From assembly GCF_018294505.1 (NCBI RefSeq), contig NC_057804.1:249544156-249608155 (forward strand): a stretch of 64,000 nucleotides of DNA, read 5' to 3'. How positions within the stretch are numbered: position 1 is the first letter of the stretch; every line of letters begins with the position of its first letter. Positions 48,781 through 61,067 of the stretch are shown here, piece after piece. A program made the position numbers and the translations under genes. This DNA comes from Triticum aestivum. Its lineage: Eukaryota; Streptophyta; Magnoliopsida; Poales; Poaceae. The notes beneath the pieces were generated by a model. The model saw only the letters and a list, made by a program, of their open reading frames with translations. It ran no database searches and was not told the origin of the DNA.

Positions 48781-49629
48781 CTCAGGGAGCTCCCCTATTT
48801 GGAGGAATCCGACGGTATGTTGTTCCCATGCCGGAGCATCGGGCTCGACGGCAAGGACTAAAGGCATTTCCTCTTCCATGGGAGCGACGGTCTCTACGGC
48901 CAGGGCTTGACGCTCTGTCGGAGTCGGTTGACCCACGGCAGGCTCAATGTCCACGGCAGCATCTCCGCCAGCAGCTCCTGGGAGCTCGGTGGGGAAGTAC
49001 TTGCCTGGGCCTGATTTCCTCCACTTGTTTTGCTCGGTCGATGGTTCAACGGATTGTTGAGTTAACCGAAGCAGAAAGGTACCTCGTTCCACAGGTAGTT
49101 TTAGGGCAGCGCGCTTCGACAGGTAGTCGGTGATGTTGTTCTCCACTCGGGGAACATGCTCCGCCTGTATACCATCAAAATGCTCCTCCAGCTTCCTCAC
49201 CTCATCCACGTAGGCCTCCATCAACGGGCTTTGATAATCCTTGTTGATTTTTCTGACGACAAGCTGTGAATCACCCCTGACGATGAGCTTCTTGACCTCG
49301 AGGTCTGCCGCGATCCTAAGACCGGCAAGCAACCCCTTGTATTCAGCAGTGTTGTTCATCGACATCTCCCTGGGAAAGTGCATCTGGATCACATACTTGA
49401 GGTGCTCTCTGGTGGGTGCGACGAGCAGCACACCAACACCGGCGCCTTGCAGCGAGAAAGCCCCGTCAAAGTACTAAACCCAGTTGCGACTTGTTTCCTT
49501 GCCGGGAAGAGTGGTCTCCTGGATCTCTTCGTCGAGTGTCGAGGTCCACTCTGCAATGAACTCTGCCAAGACTCGGCTCTGGATCATTGGAATACTTTCG
49601 AACTTCAAACCAAAGCTGGACAGCTCCAA
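48781..49629 (-). pseudogene. archaeal-type RNase H and linker, copy B
   Basis: From 49629 the text continues RNase H (QSRVLAEFIAEWTSTLDEE), reaches a TAG at 49474-49476 just before YFDGAFSLQG, and goes on with NNTAEY, GDSQLVVRK and HVPRVENNITDYLSK. The acidic residues D, E and D of the archaeal-type RNase H are kept, and the last motif is NNITDY instead of NDIADG. A Pro/Ala/Glu linker ends with WEQHTVGFLQIGELPE at the insertion point, which fits directly onto the integrase part at 44580. Confidence 0.85.
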
Positions 49630-52600
49630 TGTCAGGACCCCGACTCAATGCCACACCGATCTAGCATGTAACACCTCATATCACTTTGTGGCCTCACGCA
49701 CGGTATTCCCACGGGTGTCGCCTTACCAGGCCCGGGACCGTTTGGGCCTTTTGGCTCACATATATGATAGTGTCGCTAGCATCCATATGACAAAGAACCT
49801 GTGCTAACATGGCTAGTCGTAAACCCAAAGTGGCACTAACTTACAGGGACAGGCATACATGACCCAACAACGAACGTGTCGGTCATCAGCGAGTGAATCC
49901 GGGCTGTAGCAACTAGGCTAGCAGGACTCCAGTAAACCGGGCTGTAGCAGGCTAACAGGACTCCAGTAGACACCATGTGACATTTCCCCGAAGGGACAGA
50001 CACAGGAACAAAGAAGGACACATGCCGGCCAGCCTAAGTGTTCCGGAGCAGTAACAAGCTACCAGGGCTCAGTGGAAGCACTAGGAGACATTTCCCGGTA
50101 AGAGTGGCTACCAAGGATAAACAACTAGATAGTTAGATCCCACACATACCAAGCATTTCAATAACATACACACAATATGCTCGATATGTGCAAATACAAC
50201 ATGGCATCACAACATGACTCTACAACTCAAGTATTTATTCAATAGGCTCCGAGGAGCGAGATATTACAAACATGGGTCTCATGAACCAACATTCAGAGCA
50301 AACAAGTCAAGAACAAGCGGAAGCTTAACATGTCTGAGTACAGACATCGATAAAAGAAAAAGGTTGAGAAGCCTGACTGTCTATCAGATCCTGCCGAGGG
50401 CACAAGATCGTAGCTGAGGTAGCAAGCTAAACATCGAAGTCCACGTGGAATTACTAGTGAGACTGAAGTCTCTCTGCAAAAACATAAAATAGGCAAACGT
50501 GAGTACAAATGTACCTAGCAAGACTTACATCAGAACTATCTACATATGCATCATTATCAACAAAGGGGTGGTGGGGTTTAACTGCAGCAAGCCAGCTTTG
50601 ACTCGGTGGCTATCCTGAACTAGTACTGCAAGTAACTCTTTTGAGGTGGCACACACAAGTCCACATATTCACCATATCAATACACCACTATGGATCCGCT
50701 CCCGTCTCCCTACGAGAACGCCATCCATAGCACTCACGCTTATCTTGCGTATTTTAGAGTATCCACTTTCACTTGTCTATGAATTGTACAGGCAACCCAG
50801 AAGTCCTTTACCGCGGACACGGCTATTCGAATAGATCATATTAACCCTGCAAGGGTGTACTTCTTCACACACGCTCTCACCACTTACCGCCGTTTACACG
50901 ACATGTACTCGGCAACCTTCAAGCGGAAGCCCAACGAGGGTGTCGGCCATGACCTGACTAACCACACAAGTCTCTCGCTCAGCGAGGGTTCCATCCGCAA
51001 GGAGATCCGGCCGGGGTGTCGCTCACGGCCCCAAACGATGTGTGCAGGGTTCCCAAGCCCACCATCCGGCTTCCACTTGGTACACCGGGCCACTGTGCCT
51101 AGTCTGTCCCAAGCCCACCTATACCGGGTGCCACTTGGTAGACTACTAACACTACCTACAAACACCAAAAACTAGTTGCAACTCCTGGACAGAGATCAAG
51201 TTGATTAATAAGTCGAGAGAGCTTGGAGTGCCTGGAGCGCAATGTGTGGTAGTAACTGTTCATGGATCACAAACACAGAACTCAGTTCCTGAGGACGGCT
51301 GCGATGAGACAATCCACCATGTACTCCTACATGGCCTCTCACCGCTACCTTTACCAAATCGTGTTCACACACTTAGCTCACACACAGTATGACATGTTCA
51401 CACACCTCCAATTCATCCCCGATGATTCAGACCTAACCCAACTCTAAGCAGTAGCAGGCATGACAAACAAGCATGAATGAGCAGGCACATCAGGGCTCAA
51501 ACAACTCCTACTCATGCTAGTGGGTTTCATCTATTTACTGTGGCAATGGCAGGTCATGCAGAGGATAAGGGGTTCAGCTACCGCAGCAAGTAACAAATAT
51601 GTCATTGTTGTCGTAATGCAGTAAAAGAGAGCAGGAGCGAGAGAGTGGGATTGTATCGGAATGAACAAGGGGTTTTTGCTTGCCTGACACTTCTGAAGAT
51701 AATATAGCTCTTCATCGGTGTCATCGATCTCATCGTCGGAAACACGTCTATCGAGAGGAGACAAACATCGGCAAACAAGGAAGAACACAATCAATGCAAT
51801 GCAGCAATATGATGCATGAATGTGACATGGCAATATGCTGTTGATTGAGCTAATGCAACTAACAACAAGTTAAATGGAGTTGGTTTGAACACTAGGTTCA
51901 AATTCAAACTCCATATCTGATTTCTTAAATGCCATTTATATGATTTGTGCTAAACAGAAGCTATAAGTTGTTCTAACATGCATGAAAACAGTACAGATGG
52001 ATAGATTGGATTTTTCTGATCATTTTTCATATATAAATTATTTCATTCTGAGCTACGGTTGATTTTCTATGATTTTTAGAAGTTTAGGACATTTTCTGAA
52101 TTTCTTGAACTAAATTAAATCTAGAAAATAATTAACTGCATCAGCATTGCGTCAGGGTGATGCCAGCGGTCAACAGGGCTGCCCCGGGTCAACCCTGACT
52201 AGTGGGACCCATATGTCAGTGTCTCAGGCTGGTTTGGGTGGATGACATGTGGGACTGATCAACGTTGACTTGACCAAAGTCAAAGCTGACACATGGGGTC
52301 CACACAGATTAGCACTAATCTAAACAGGAAGTTAGACTAAACTAATTGGCCTCGGGGACCCACATGTCATCGACGCAGGCCCTAACTAAATGAGTTTAGC
52401 GCCTAAGCTAATGGCGCCACGTCAGCTACCAGCGTTTAACCGCCGACAACCTCAGATCGCGGCGGTGTCCGCGTCGGGATTGCGCTACGGGCCATGGTTC
52501 GGGCGTGGTTGGGTTCCATGGAGAGCCGGGGTTGAGCCGCGTCTTTGGGTGGTGGAGCTGGACCAGATTGTCGCCGGAATCAACGCCGGCGACGAGGTTT

Positions 52601-53812
52601 GCGGTGGCCGTGGTTCGGCCGTGCTCGAGTTCCTCGCCAGGGTGTTTAGTAGGAGGAGCTGGTGGTGGCTACGGGTGCGCGAAGACACGCTGAGCATGGT
52701 GGTGTGCTCGGTTGTGGCTCTAAGTGACGGTGGCCACGGCAGTGAGGAGCTCAGGCGGCGGCGCGATTTGGTCGACAAGGGGGCGACGGCTAGAGGGCGT
52801 AACGAGCTCGGGGAAGAGGGGTTTTCGACGCGGGAGATTATAGCGGTTGCAGAGGTGGCCTCGGCGTGCTCGGGGGAGGCTCGGAGCAGACGGCACGGCG
52901 GAGGCGATCTCGGCATCCCGAGGTTGAAGAAGAGGTCGGGGATGATGTGTCGGGGCGTCCGGCATCGCTTGAGTCGTCGAGAAGGCGTAGACAACGGAGG
53001 TGGAGCTCATGGGAATGTCAGAGGGGCGAGGGGGTGGTTGTTGCTACGGCAACGACGAGCGGTGGCGACGGGCGTGCTCGGTGGTCACGTGGGAGAGAAA
53101 CAGAGGAGGGGAGAGAGGACAGGAGTGAGCGGTTGGGTTCGGGAACGTGCGTGGCATCTCCAGGGAAAGCCAGGGCGTCGAGGAAGCATGCAGGCAGGGA
53201 GGAAGTGGCCTGCGCGTGGCCAGCAGGCGGCGAGCATGCGCCCCTATCCTTCTGTACAAGGAGGAAGACGACAGGAGGGCAGCGGTGGTGGGCTGGGCCG
53301 CCAGCAACAGTACTGGGCCTGTTGGTGGGCGCCAGGTAAGCTTCTGCCAGGTAAGTCCTCTCTCTCTCTTTTATTTGTTTCAGTTTTCTATTTCTTCTGT
53401 AGCTTTAGGGCTTTATTTAAAATTCCAGAACAAACCCAAAAATCAAGGAACTGCTCATGGATACTATTTAGAATATTACTAATAGCAAACATTTTAGTTC
53501 ATGATTATTTGGACATTTAAAATATTTTATAGCATTTAAATGCCCAAATACAAATACAGTATGATTTAATCCAGAGCCCAAATATGTGATGGAAAAATGT
53601 GCATCACCTCTGGTTACTGTTTCCAGCATTTTCCAAGAATGATTAACATTTTTGGAAGCCATTTGGATATTCTGGAAATATTTTGGTTGAACCTAGTGAA
53701 TTCCTTTAATGCTAGGGTTTAGGAAATCCCCATTTCAAGTTTCTTTAAAAGTTTAAACATGATGCATATATGAAGTTAGCCTAGTGCATTGCCAGAAGCT
53801 AGAGATGTGACA
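49630..53812 (-). mobile_element. S-family solo LTR (4183 bp)
   Basis: TGTCAGGACCCCGACTC to GAGATGTGACA with a perfect TCCAA duplication (49625-49629 and 53813-53817). It has the same organisation as the copy at 23566, with a GC-rich block at 52.4-53.35 kb and a CT-rich tract at 53.36 kb. It interrupts copy B inside RNase H. A long open frame across its GC-rich block is not considered a gene. Confidence 0.93.
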
Positions 53813-55239
53813 TCCAAGGCCCATTCCACAATCCTCCCGGTTGCGTTCGGGTTATGCAGCATCCGTTACAATGGGAGGCAGGTGACGACGGTGATCTCGT
53901 GAACTTGGAAGTAATGACGCAACATCCTCGAGGCCATAAGGAGGTCGAAGAGCAGTTTCTGCACACCGGAGTACCTTGACCTAGCCCCCTGTAAGAGGGA
54001 GCTGACAAAGTAAATCGGGTGCTGCATCATCTTCTTATTCTGCAGCACTTCACTTGGTTGCACAGGCCCTATCCCGCCAGCGTCATACCCTGCCGGGGAC
54101 CTCGCCTTGCCGGGACGAGGCCCTGCCGGGGGGAGCTCTGGGTCACCGTCCGCCAGTCCTGTCGTTGCCACTGCCTCCTCGCCAACCACCCTCTACGCCA
54201 CTAGCACGGCGTTGACCACTTGATTCGTTGCCGCTAGATATAGCAGCATCGGCTCTTGTGGTTTAGGCGCAACCAGTATCGGCGTGGAGGAGAGGTATTT
54301 CTTCAAATCCTGCAGTGCTGCTTCGGCCTCTGGGGTCCATTCCATTGGGCCTGCCTTTTTCATGATCTTGAAAACGGGGAGGGCATGCTCAGCAGACTTG
54401 GAGCCAGTGAGCCGATGCACATCCTTGATCTGCCTAGGTGCCTCAATCTCCTCAATGGCCTTGATCTTGTCTGGATTTGTCACGATCCCACACTGTGACA
54501 CAAAGAACCCGAGAAGTTTGACGGACGGAACACCAAATACACACCTCTCAGGGTTCAGCTTGAGGTTGATCTTGCACAAATTTGCAAATGTCTCTTCCAA
54601 ATCTTGCACAAGTGTTGTCTTGTCCTTGGTTTTGACCACTATGTAATCCATGTAAGCTTCCATATTTCTATGTAGTTGTGCCTCAAAACCAATTTGGACT
54701 GCTCTCACAAACATCAAGCCAACACTCTTCAACCCGAAAGGCATCCGTAAAGAGCAATACATACCACATGGGGTGATGAATGTTGTCTTCTCTTCAGCTT
54801 CTTTCGTCATGATAATCTGATGGTATCCTGAGTAGGTATCGAGGAATAATAACAGGTCACACCCGGCCGTGGAGTCAACAATCTGGTCAATGAGCGGCAA
54901 CGGGAAAGGGTCTTTTGGACAGGCCTTATTGATATCTGCGTAATCAATACACAGCCTCCACTTCCCATTTGCCTTGCGCACCACCACCGGATTGGCCAAC
55001 CACGTCGGAGGGAGTACTACTCTCACCAAGCCTTCCGCTTCTAGATTTCTGTTCTCTTGTGTGATGAACTACTGCCTTTCCAAAGCTTGCTTCCTGACCT
55101 TCTACTTGACGGGCTGCGCATGAGGACAGACAGCAAGATGGTGCTCAATCACCTCCCAGGGAACACCGGGGATGTCGGATGCTTGCCATGCAAACACATC
55201 AACATTCACCCGCAGGAAAGTGATGAGCTTGCCTTCCTA
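53813..55239 (-). pseudogene. pol: pol: reverse transcriptase and first RNase H, copy B
   Basis: RT motifs in order from 55.0 kb down: WRLCIDYADINKACPKDPFPLP, LDTYSGYHQI, MPFGLKS and YMDY. The second catalytic Asp of YMDD is replaced by Tyr (GAC to TAC, 54643-54645), which would abolish polymerase activity. A segment of about eleven residues (CVAALSRFISR in copy A) is missing in frame. TAG codons occur at 55237-55239, 55102-55104, 55069-55071 and 54193-54195. After the last, the frame continues through a Gly/Pro/Ala-rich insert to HPIYFVSSLLQGARSRYSGVQK, the first RNase H, and is then cut by the S LTR. The 55237 TAG aligns with the TAG at 1343 in copy A. Confidence 0.9.
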
Positions 55240-57357
55240 TTTTCCATCGAGGGTGGAGCTTATGGTGAAAGCTCCTCCCGTGCCATCCTCCTCGGCGGAC
55301 ACCTTCTTGGTCTCTGGTGGTGCAGCTCTAGGTTTCTTGCTCTTGCCGGTGGAGCTCTCTGGCACGTCCTCGATGGGAGCACAGCACTCCGAAGAGGTGC
55401 GCTTGCTGGAGTGGGTGCAAGAGGTCTTGTCGATCTCCTTCCCTCCCGGGGCTTCGACAGCAGGAGCAAGTGCCTTGGCAGCAGTCGCTGCAACTGCTTC
55501 CCGGTAGAGTTGGTCGTGTAGATCAGCGCATCCTTCTTGTCTGAGGGGACGGTGATGATGGTCATCGGCCCAGGCATCTTCAGCGTGTTGTAGGCGTAGT
55601 GTGCCGCCGCCATGAACTTGGCTAGTGCCGGGCGGCTGAGGATCCCGTTGTAGGGCAAGGGGATCTCGGCTACATCGAAGACAATCCTCTGCTTCCTATA
55701 GTTCAACTCGCCTCCAAATGTCACAGGCAGTGTGACCTTACCCTTCGGCTGACTCCTTATCGGGTTGACCCTTCGAAACATGACCGTCTCTTCGAGGTCT
55801 ATATCAAGAATCTGCAGCCTTCTAATCCCAACAGGAGAGATCAAGTTTAGACCAGCCCCGCCGTCAACTAGCATCTTTGTCACCTTGAGGTTGCGTATCG
55901 TTGGTGAAACCAATAACGGTAGCCACCCGACCGCAGTTGTGCGATCAGGGTGGTCCTTAGTGTGAAAGATGATAGGCGTGCTGGAACACTTCAGTGGCTT
56001 CTGTGCGTCGAATGATGGCTCCGCCGCTGTGATCTCACGTGCCCACTGCATGAGCTCGTGGTGAGACGTGTGCAGCGAGGCGCCACCATCGACGTGCATG
56101 GCCTCTGTAGCTTTCTCAAACTCATGGTCGCCGGACTCGTCGTCCTCGTCGTGATCATCGTCTTCTTGCTTCTTGTCGCGGCCCCGGGCGGGCCTCTCTT
56201 GCTGATTATCCTTGCCGCAGCGGCCTACTTGGCCGCCACACTTCTTGTCGGATCCTTCGGCACCGTCCTGTCCTTTCTCCTTGTCCCGCCTCTCATACTC
56301 ATCTTTTTGCTTCTCAACAAGTAGCTCAACTTGTCGGCAGTTCTGGAGGTCGTGACCCTTGGTGCGGTGGATCTTGCAATGCTGCTTGTCGGAGCTTCCT
56401 GGCTTTTCGGCAGCCACCAAGTCCCTGCAAGGCACACCCGGCAACTTCCTACCGGGGTCACTTGCCTTGGCCTTCTTGGCAGCACCGGTGTCGTCGGATC
56501 CCTCGACGGCAAGCACAGCCTTGCCTTTGCGCTTTCTGTTATGGCGCCGACCCTTTTTCATCGGGGCGGCGGTGTCGTCGTCTGTGGAGGCGGTTTCCGC
56601 ACCGGCATCCTCGTCGGGGTACTTCCTCCCCTCTTCAACCCGAGTGCACCTATCGGCCAGAACATAAAGTTCGGCCATATCTTTGAGCTTGTTCATTGCC
56701 AACTCTTCACGCATCTTGCGGTTCTGCGCATTCTAGATCACAGCGGCGAGGTGAACGTCTGGAATGTTGTACTGCACCCTGCTGAACCTCTGGATGTACT
56801 TGCATCGGTTTTCCCATTCCTTCTGGGGGATGATATGCAGATCGCTCGCCTGGCCATGAGCTTGATGGCCTCCAGTGAAGGCGCCAACGAACTCATGACA
56901 CATATCCGACCAAGAAGAAATGGAATCCGCCGGCAAGTGCATCAACCATGACATGACATTGGGCTTAAGTGCCAATGGGAAGTAATTGGCAAGCACCTTG
57001 TCGTCACAGGCTCAAGCAGCTTGCTTCGCAATGGTGTAGATGCTGAGGAACTCTGAGGGTGAGTATTGCTGTTGTACTTCTCGCCAACATCGGGCTTGAA
57101 CGTGCGGTGGGAGGGCCATTGGAACTGTTGCAACTCACGAGTAAAGGCTAGGAAACCCACCTCGTAAGGTAGGCCACCGTAGCCTCCCGGTGCCGGGTGG
57201 TCCATAGTAGGCCCTGCCCGCCTATCTTACTGGTGGCGCGCATCACGCCGGTGTTTAATGGTGGTTCGAGCGTCTTCATGGGCTCGCTCCCGAACAGCTT
57301 GGCGCTGATCGTGGTGGGTCCATGGATCGGACGACGCTATGGAAATGCTATCCCAGG
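55240..57357 (-). pseudogene. gag: gag and protease, copy B
   Basis: From 57357 the N-terminal gag shows DDARTT and then GYGGLPYEVGFLAFTRELQQ; a frameshift near 57065 leads to the gag core (FPLALKPNVMSWLMHLPADSISSWSDM). An Arg/Lys-rich region follows and then the zinc-knuckle-like QHCKIHRTKGHDLQNC, an Asp/Glu-rich stretch and the protease motif KMLVDGGAGLNLIS. The protease is continuous with LSRPALAKFMAAAHYAYN, and a frameshift near 55510 leads to the Ser/Lys/Pro linker before RT. Stops: TAA 57227-57229, TGA 57012-57014, TAG 56733-56735. Element D truncates the extreme N-terminus. Confidence 0.87.
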
Positions 57358-57829
57358 TGAGGGAGTTCCGGACTAGGGGGTGTCCGGATAGCCGAACTAT
57401 CATCATCGACCGGACTCCAAGACTATGAAGATACAAGATTGAAGACTTCGTCCCGTGTCCAGATGGGACTTTCCTTGGCGTGGAAGGCAAGCTTGGCGAT
57501 ACGGATATGTAGATCTCCTACCTTTGTAACCGACTCTGTGTAACCCTAGCCCTCTCCGATGTCTATATAAACCGGATGGCTGTAGTCCATAGGACGAACG
57601 ACAATCATACCATAGGCTAGCTTCTAGGGTTTAGCCTCCTTGATCTCGTGGTAGATCTACTCTTGTAACCCACATCATCAATATTAATCAAGAAGGACGT
57701 AGGGTTTTACCTCCATCAAGAGGGCCCGAACCTGGGTAAAAACAACGTGTCCCTCGTCTCCTGTTACCATCCACCTAGACACACAGTTCGGGACCCCCTA
57801 CCCGAGATCCGCCGGTTTTGACACCGACA
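57358..57829 (+). repeat. 5' LTR of element D
   Basis: TGAGGGAGTTCCGGAC to CACCGACA, 472 bp, with TATATAA at 57564-57570. The primer site TGGTGCTTTCATTAAGAG follows at 57831-57848, so the right boundary is firm. Confidence 0.9.
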
Positions 57830-57876
57830 TTGGTGCTTTCATTAAGAGTTCCTCTGTGTCGTCACCGATAGGCTCG

Positions 57877-60340
57877 ATGGCTTCTTCGGTCATCATCAAT
57901 GACATAGTCCAGGGTGAGACCTTCCTCCCCGGATAGATCTTCATATTCGGCGGCTTTGCACTGCGGGCCAATTCGTTTGGCCAACTGGAGCAGATCGAAA
58001 GCTACGCCCCTGGCCGTCAGGTCAGATTTGGAAGTTTGAACTTCACGGCTGACATGCGCGGGGACTTGATCTTCGACGGATTTGAGCCACAGCCGAGCGT
58101 GCCGCACTGTCACGTCGGGCATGATTTAGCTCTGCCGCCAGACAGTACCCTGGAGGCCGCACCCGAAACCGCTCCGATCTTCAATTCGGAGCCAGCTCCG
58201 CATATCGAGGATGGATGCCTAGACACCGCCTCGGGGGCTGCAACCTCTACGGCGATAGAGCCGAACACTGACGTTGTCCCTCATAAAGCTCCTGACTCCA
58301 AGGTGCCGGACTTCTCGCCAGACTCCGAACCTCCCGCACCCGCCCTGATCGAATCCGATTGGGCGCCGATCATGGAGTTCACCGCAGCGGACGTCTTCCA
58401 ACACTCACCTTTCGGCGACATCTTGAGTTCGCTAAAATATCTCTCTATATCAGGAGAGCCCTGGCTGGACTACGGTCCGGACGGTTGGGATGCGGACGAT
58501 GAAGAAATTCAAAGCCCACCCACCACCCACTTGGTAGCCGCTGTCGATAATTTAACCGACATGCTAGACTACGACTCCGAGGACATCGACGGTATGGACG
58601 ACGACGCCGGAGACGACCAAGAACCAGCGCCCACTGGGCACTGGACAACCACCTCATCGTATGACATATACATGGTGGATATCCCAAAAGATGGGAATGG
58701 CGAAGGAAAAGAGGAGGATGACCCCTCCAAAAAGCAGCCCAAGCGCCGGCGTTAGCGGCGCCGCTCTAAATCCCGCCACAGCAAGAATGAAGACTCTGGC
58801 ACCGGAGACAATAATACACCGGACAGTGCCGAAGACAACCCGCTCCTGCAAGATGCAGCGCAGGAGGACGGAGACGCCAGCCCTTATGAAGGAGCAGCAG
58901 GGGAGGAGGCAGAGGATTATACGCCTCCCTCCGGAGACGAAGCGAGCCTCGACGATGACGAATTCGTCGTGCCTGAGGATCCCGTCGAACAAGAACGTTT
59001 TAAACGCAGGCTTATGGCCATGGCGAACAGCCTCAAGAAAAAGCAGCAACAGCTTAGAGCTGATCAGGATCTACTAGCCGACAGATGGACTGAAGTCCTC
59101 GCGGCTGAAGAGCATGAGCTCGAACGCCCCTCAAAAAGCTACCCTCAACGCAAGCTGCTCCCCCGATTAGAGGAGGAGGCTTACGAACCCGCATCACCAG
59201 GAGACAATATGGCTGACCGACCACCCCGTGGTCGCGACAGAGTGGCCTCTAGGCCCTTCACCAGACCCGTACCCCGGCATCGCTCGAAAAGCACACGGCC
59301 ACAGGGGAACACTCCGGACTTGCGAGATATATTGGAGGATAAGGCAAGACAATCAAGATCGATCTACAAATCGCGTGGGCGTCCCACTATACGTGACGAT
59401 AATCGTCCCACCGGACATAATAAGTCCGGCCGGGCCGAACAAAGTAGACCAAGATCCCTTGAGCTCCGTCGTGATATCGCCCAGTACAGAGGTGCCGCAC
59501 ACCCACTATGCTTCACAGATGAAGTAATGGATCATCAAATCCCTGAAGGGTTTAAACCCGTCAATATCGAATCCTACGATGGCACAACAGACCCCGCGGT
59601 TAAGATCGAAGACTATCTTCTTCACATCCACATGGCCCACGGTGACGATCTTCACGCCATCAAGTACCTCTCCCTCAAGCTTAAAAGGACCAGCCCGGCA
59701 TTGGCTCAATAGCTTGCCAGCAGAGTCAATTGGGAGTTGGGAGGACCTGGAAGCCGCATTCCTCGATAACTTCCAGGGCACTTATGTGCGACCACCAGAC
59801 GCTGATGACCTAATCCACATAATTCAGCAGCCAGACGAATCGGCCAGGCAATTCTGGACATGGTTCTTAACCAAGAAAAACCAAATCGTCGACTGTTCGG
59901 ATGCGGAGGCCCTCGTGGCCTTCAAGCATAAAATCCGCGACGAGTGGCTTGCTCGGCACCTGGGACAGGAAAAGCCGAAATCCATGGCAGCCCTCACATC
60001 ACTCATGACCCGCTTCTGCGCGGGTGAGGACAGCTGGCTAGCATGCAGCAACAACCTCAGCAAAAATTCTGGCAGTCCGGACTTCAAGGACCGAAATGGC
60101 AGGCCGCATCGCAACAAAAACAAACGCCGCATTAACGGTGATCATACTGAGGATACGGCAGTCAATGCCGGATTCAGAGGCTCTAAACCCGGTCAGCAGA
60201 AAAAACCATTCAAAAGAACTACTCCGGGTCCGTCCAATTTGGACCGAATACTCGACCGCTTGTGCCAGATACACGACACCCTCGAAAAGCCTGCTAACCA
60301 CACAAAAATGGGAATGTTGGGTATTCAAGCAGGCAGGTAA
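57877..60340 (+). pseudogene. gag: gag of element D
   Basis: The first ATG after the primer site (57877, MASSVIINDIV) starts a frame of long acidic and Pro-rich N-terminal text, then a charged region (MAMANSLKKKQQQLRADQDLL), then a basic linker with RPPRGRDR. The retrotransposon gag core begins near 59520 (IPEGFKPVNIESYDG) and continues after a frameshift at an A run near 59687 (GPARHWLNSLPAESIGSWEDLEAAFLDNFQGTY). TAG codons occur at 57934-57936 and 58753-58755. Near the end is a Lys/Arg-rich stretch (RPHRNKNKRR), where a nucleic-acid-binding tail is expected; I do not see a clear zinc knuckle. A further frame change near 60320 leads into protease. Confidence 0.85.
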
Positions 60341-61067
60341 GTTAATTGCCGAAAACAATGACAAGGAGCTACATAGCGATGACGAGGACGAGACCCAACC
60401 GCCGAACAATAGAGGACAAAAGGGTTTCCTCCCACAGGTGCGGACGGTGAACATGATATACGCAACGCACATACCCAAAAGGGAGCGGAAGCGTGCACTC
60501 AGGGATGTCAACGCGATGGAGCCAGTTGCCCCGAAGTTCAATCCATGGTCCTCCTGCCCGATCACTTTTGACCGAAGGGACCACCCCACCAGCATCTGCC
60601 ACAGCGGATTCGCCGCACTGGTCTTAGACCCAATCGTCGATGGATTTCACCTAACCAGAGTCCTGATGGACGACGGCAGCAGCCTGAACCTCCTTTACCA
60701 GGATACAGTGTGCAAAATGGGCATAGACCCCTCAAGGATTAAACCTACCAAAACGACCTTTAAAGACGTCATACCAGGTGTAGAAGCCAATTGTACAGGC
60801 TCAATTACACTGGATGTGGTCTTCGGATCCCCGGATAACTTCTGAAGCAAGGAGTTAATCTTTGACATAGTCCCGTTCCGCAGCGGCTATCATGCCTTGC
60901 TCAGACGCACCATGTTTGCAAAGTTCAACGCGGTGCCGCACTACGCATACCTCAAGCTCAAGATGCCAGGCCCTCGAGGAATCATCACGGTCATAGGAAC
61001 ATACAGCGGCTCTCGCGAAAGAAGTGCAATGCAGCCTCTTAAGGCAATTCTCGAGTCCGGCCTTTAA
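60341..61067 (+). pseudogene. aspartic protease of element D
   Basis: Conserved Tat text MIYATHIPKRERKRALRDV is followed by the D-x-G motif LMDDGSSLNLLY (about 60665-60700) and the later PRIKP/GVEANCTGS region. TGA at 60843-60845 replaces what is probably an Arg codon (CGA to TGA). The frame then continues through FDIVPFRSGYHALL and HYAYLKLKMPGP to TAA at 61065-61067. No RT follows. Confidence 0.82.

Larger units (their letters stand above)
42326..57357 (-). mobile_element. Ty3/gypsy LTR retrotransposon, Tat lineage, copy B (fragmented)
   Basis: Reading down the - strand from 57357: gag, protease, RT, RNase H, archaeal-type RNase H, integrase and part of the region beyond. It is interrupted by element D (from 57358), a solo S LTR (49630-53812) and a solo LARD-type LTR (44581-48780); the coding text resumes exactly after each. 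It is a relative of copy A (most motifs identical, protein text clearly alignable) but much more decayed, with about ten stops, several frameshifts and two in-frame deletions. Neither LTR is in the window: the 5' end is right of element D and the 3' end was lost at or before 42326. Confidence 0.88.

Noticed and set aside
52390..53520. Open frame of 376 codons on the + strand in the S LTR
   Set aside because: It lies in the GC-rich leader block read against the likely sense strand, has no domain-like text, and the matching region of the copy at 23566 gives a different, shorter frame.
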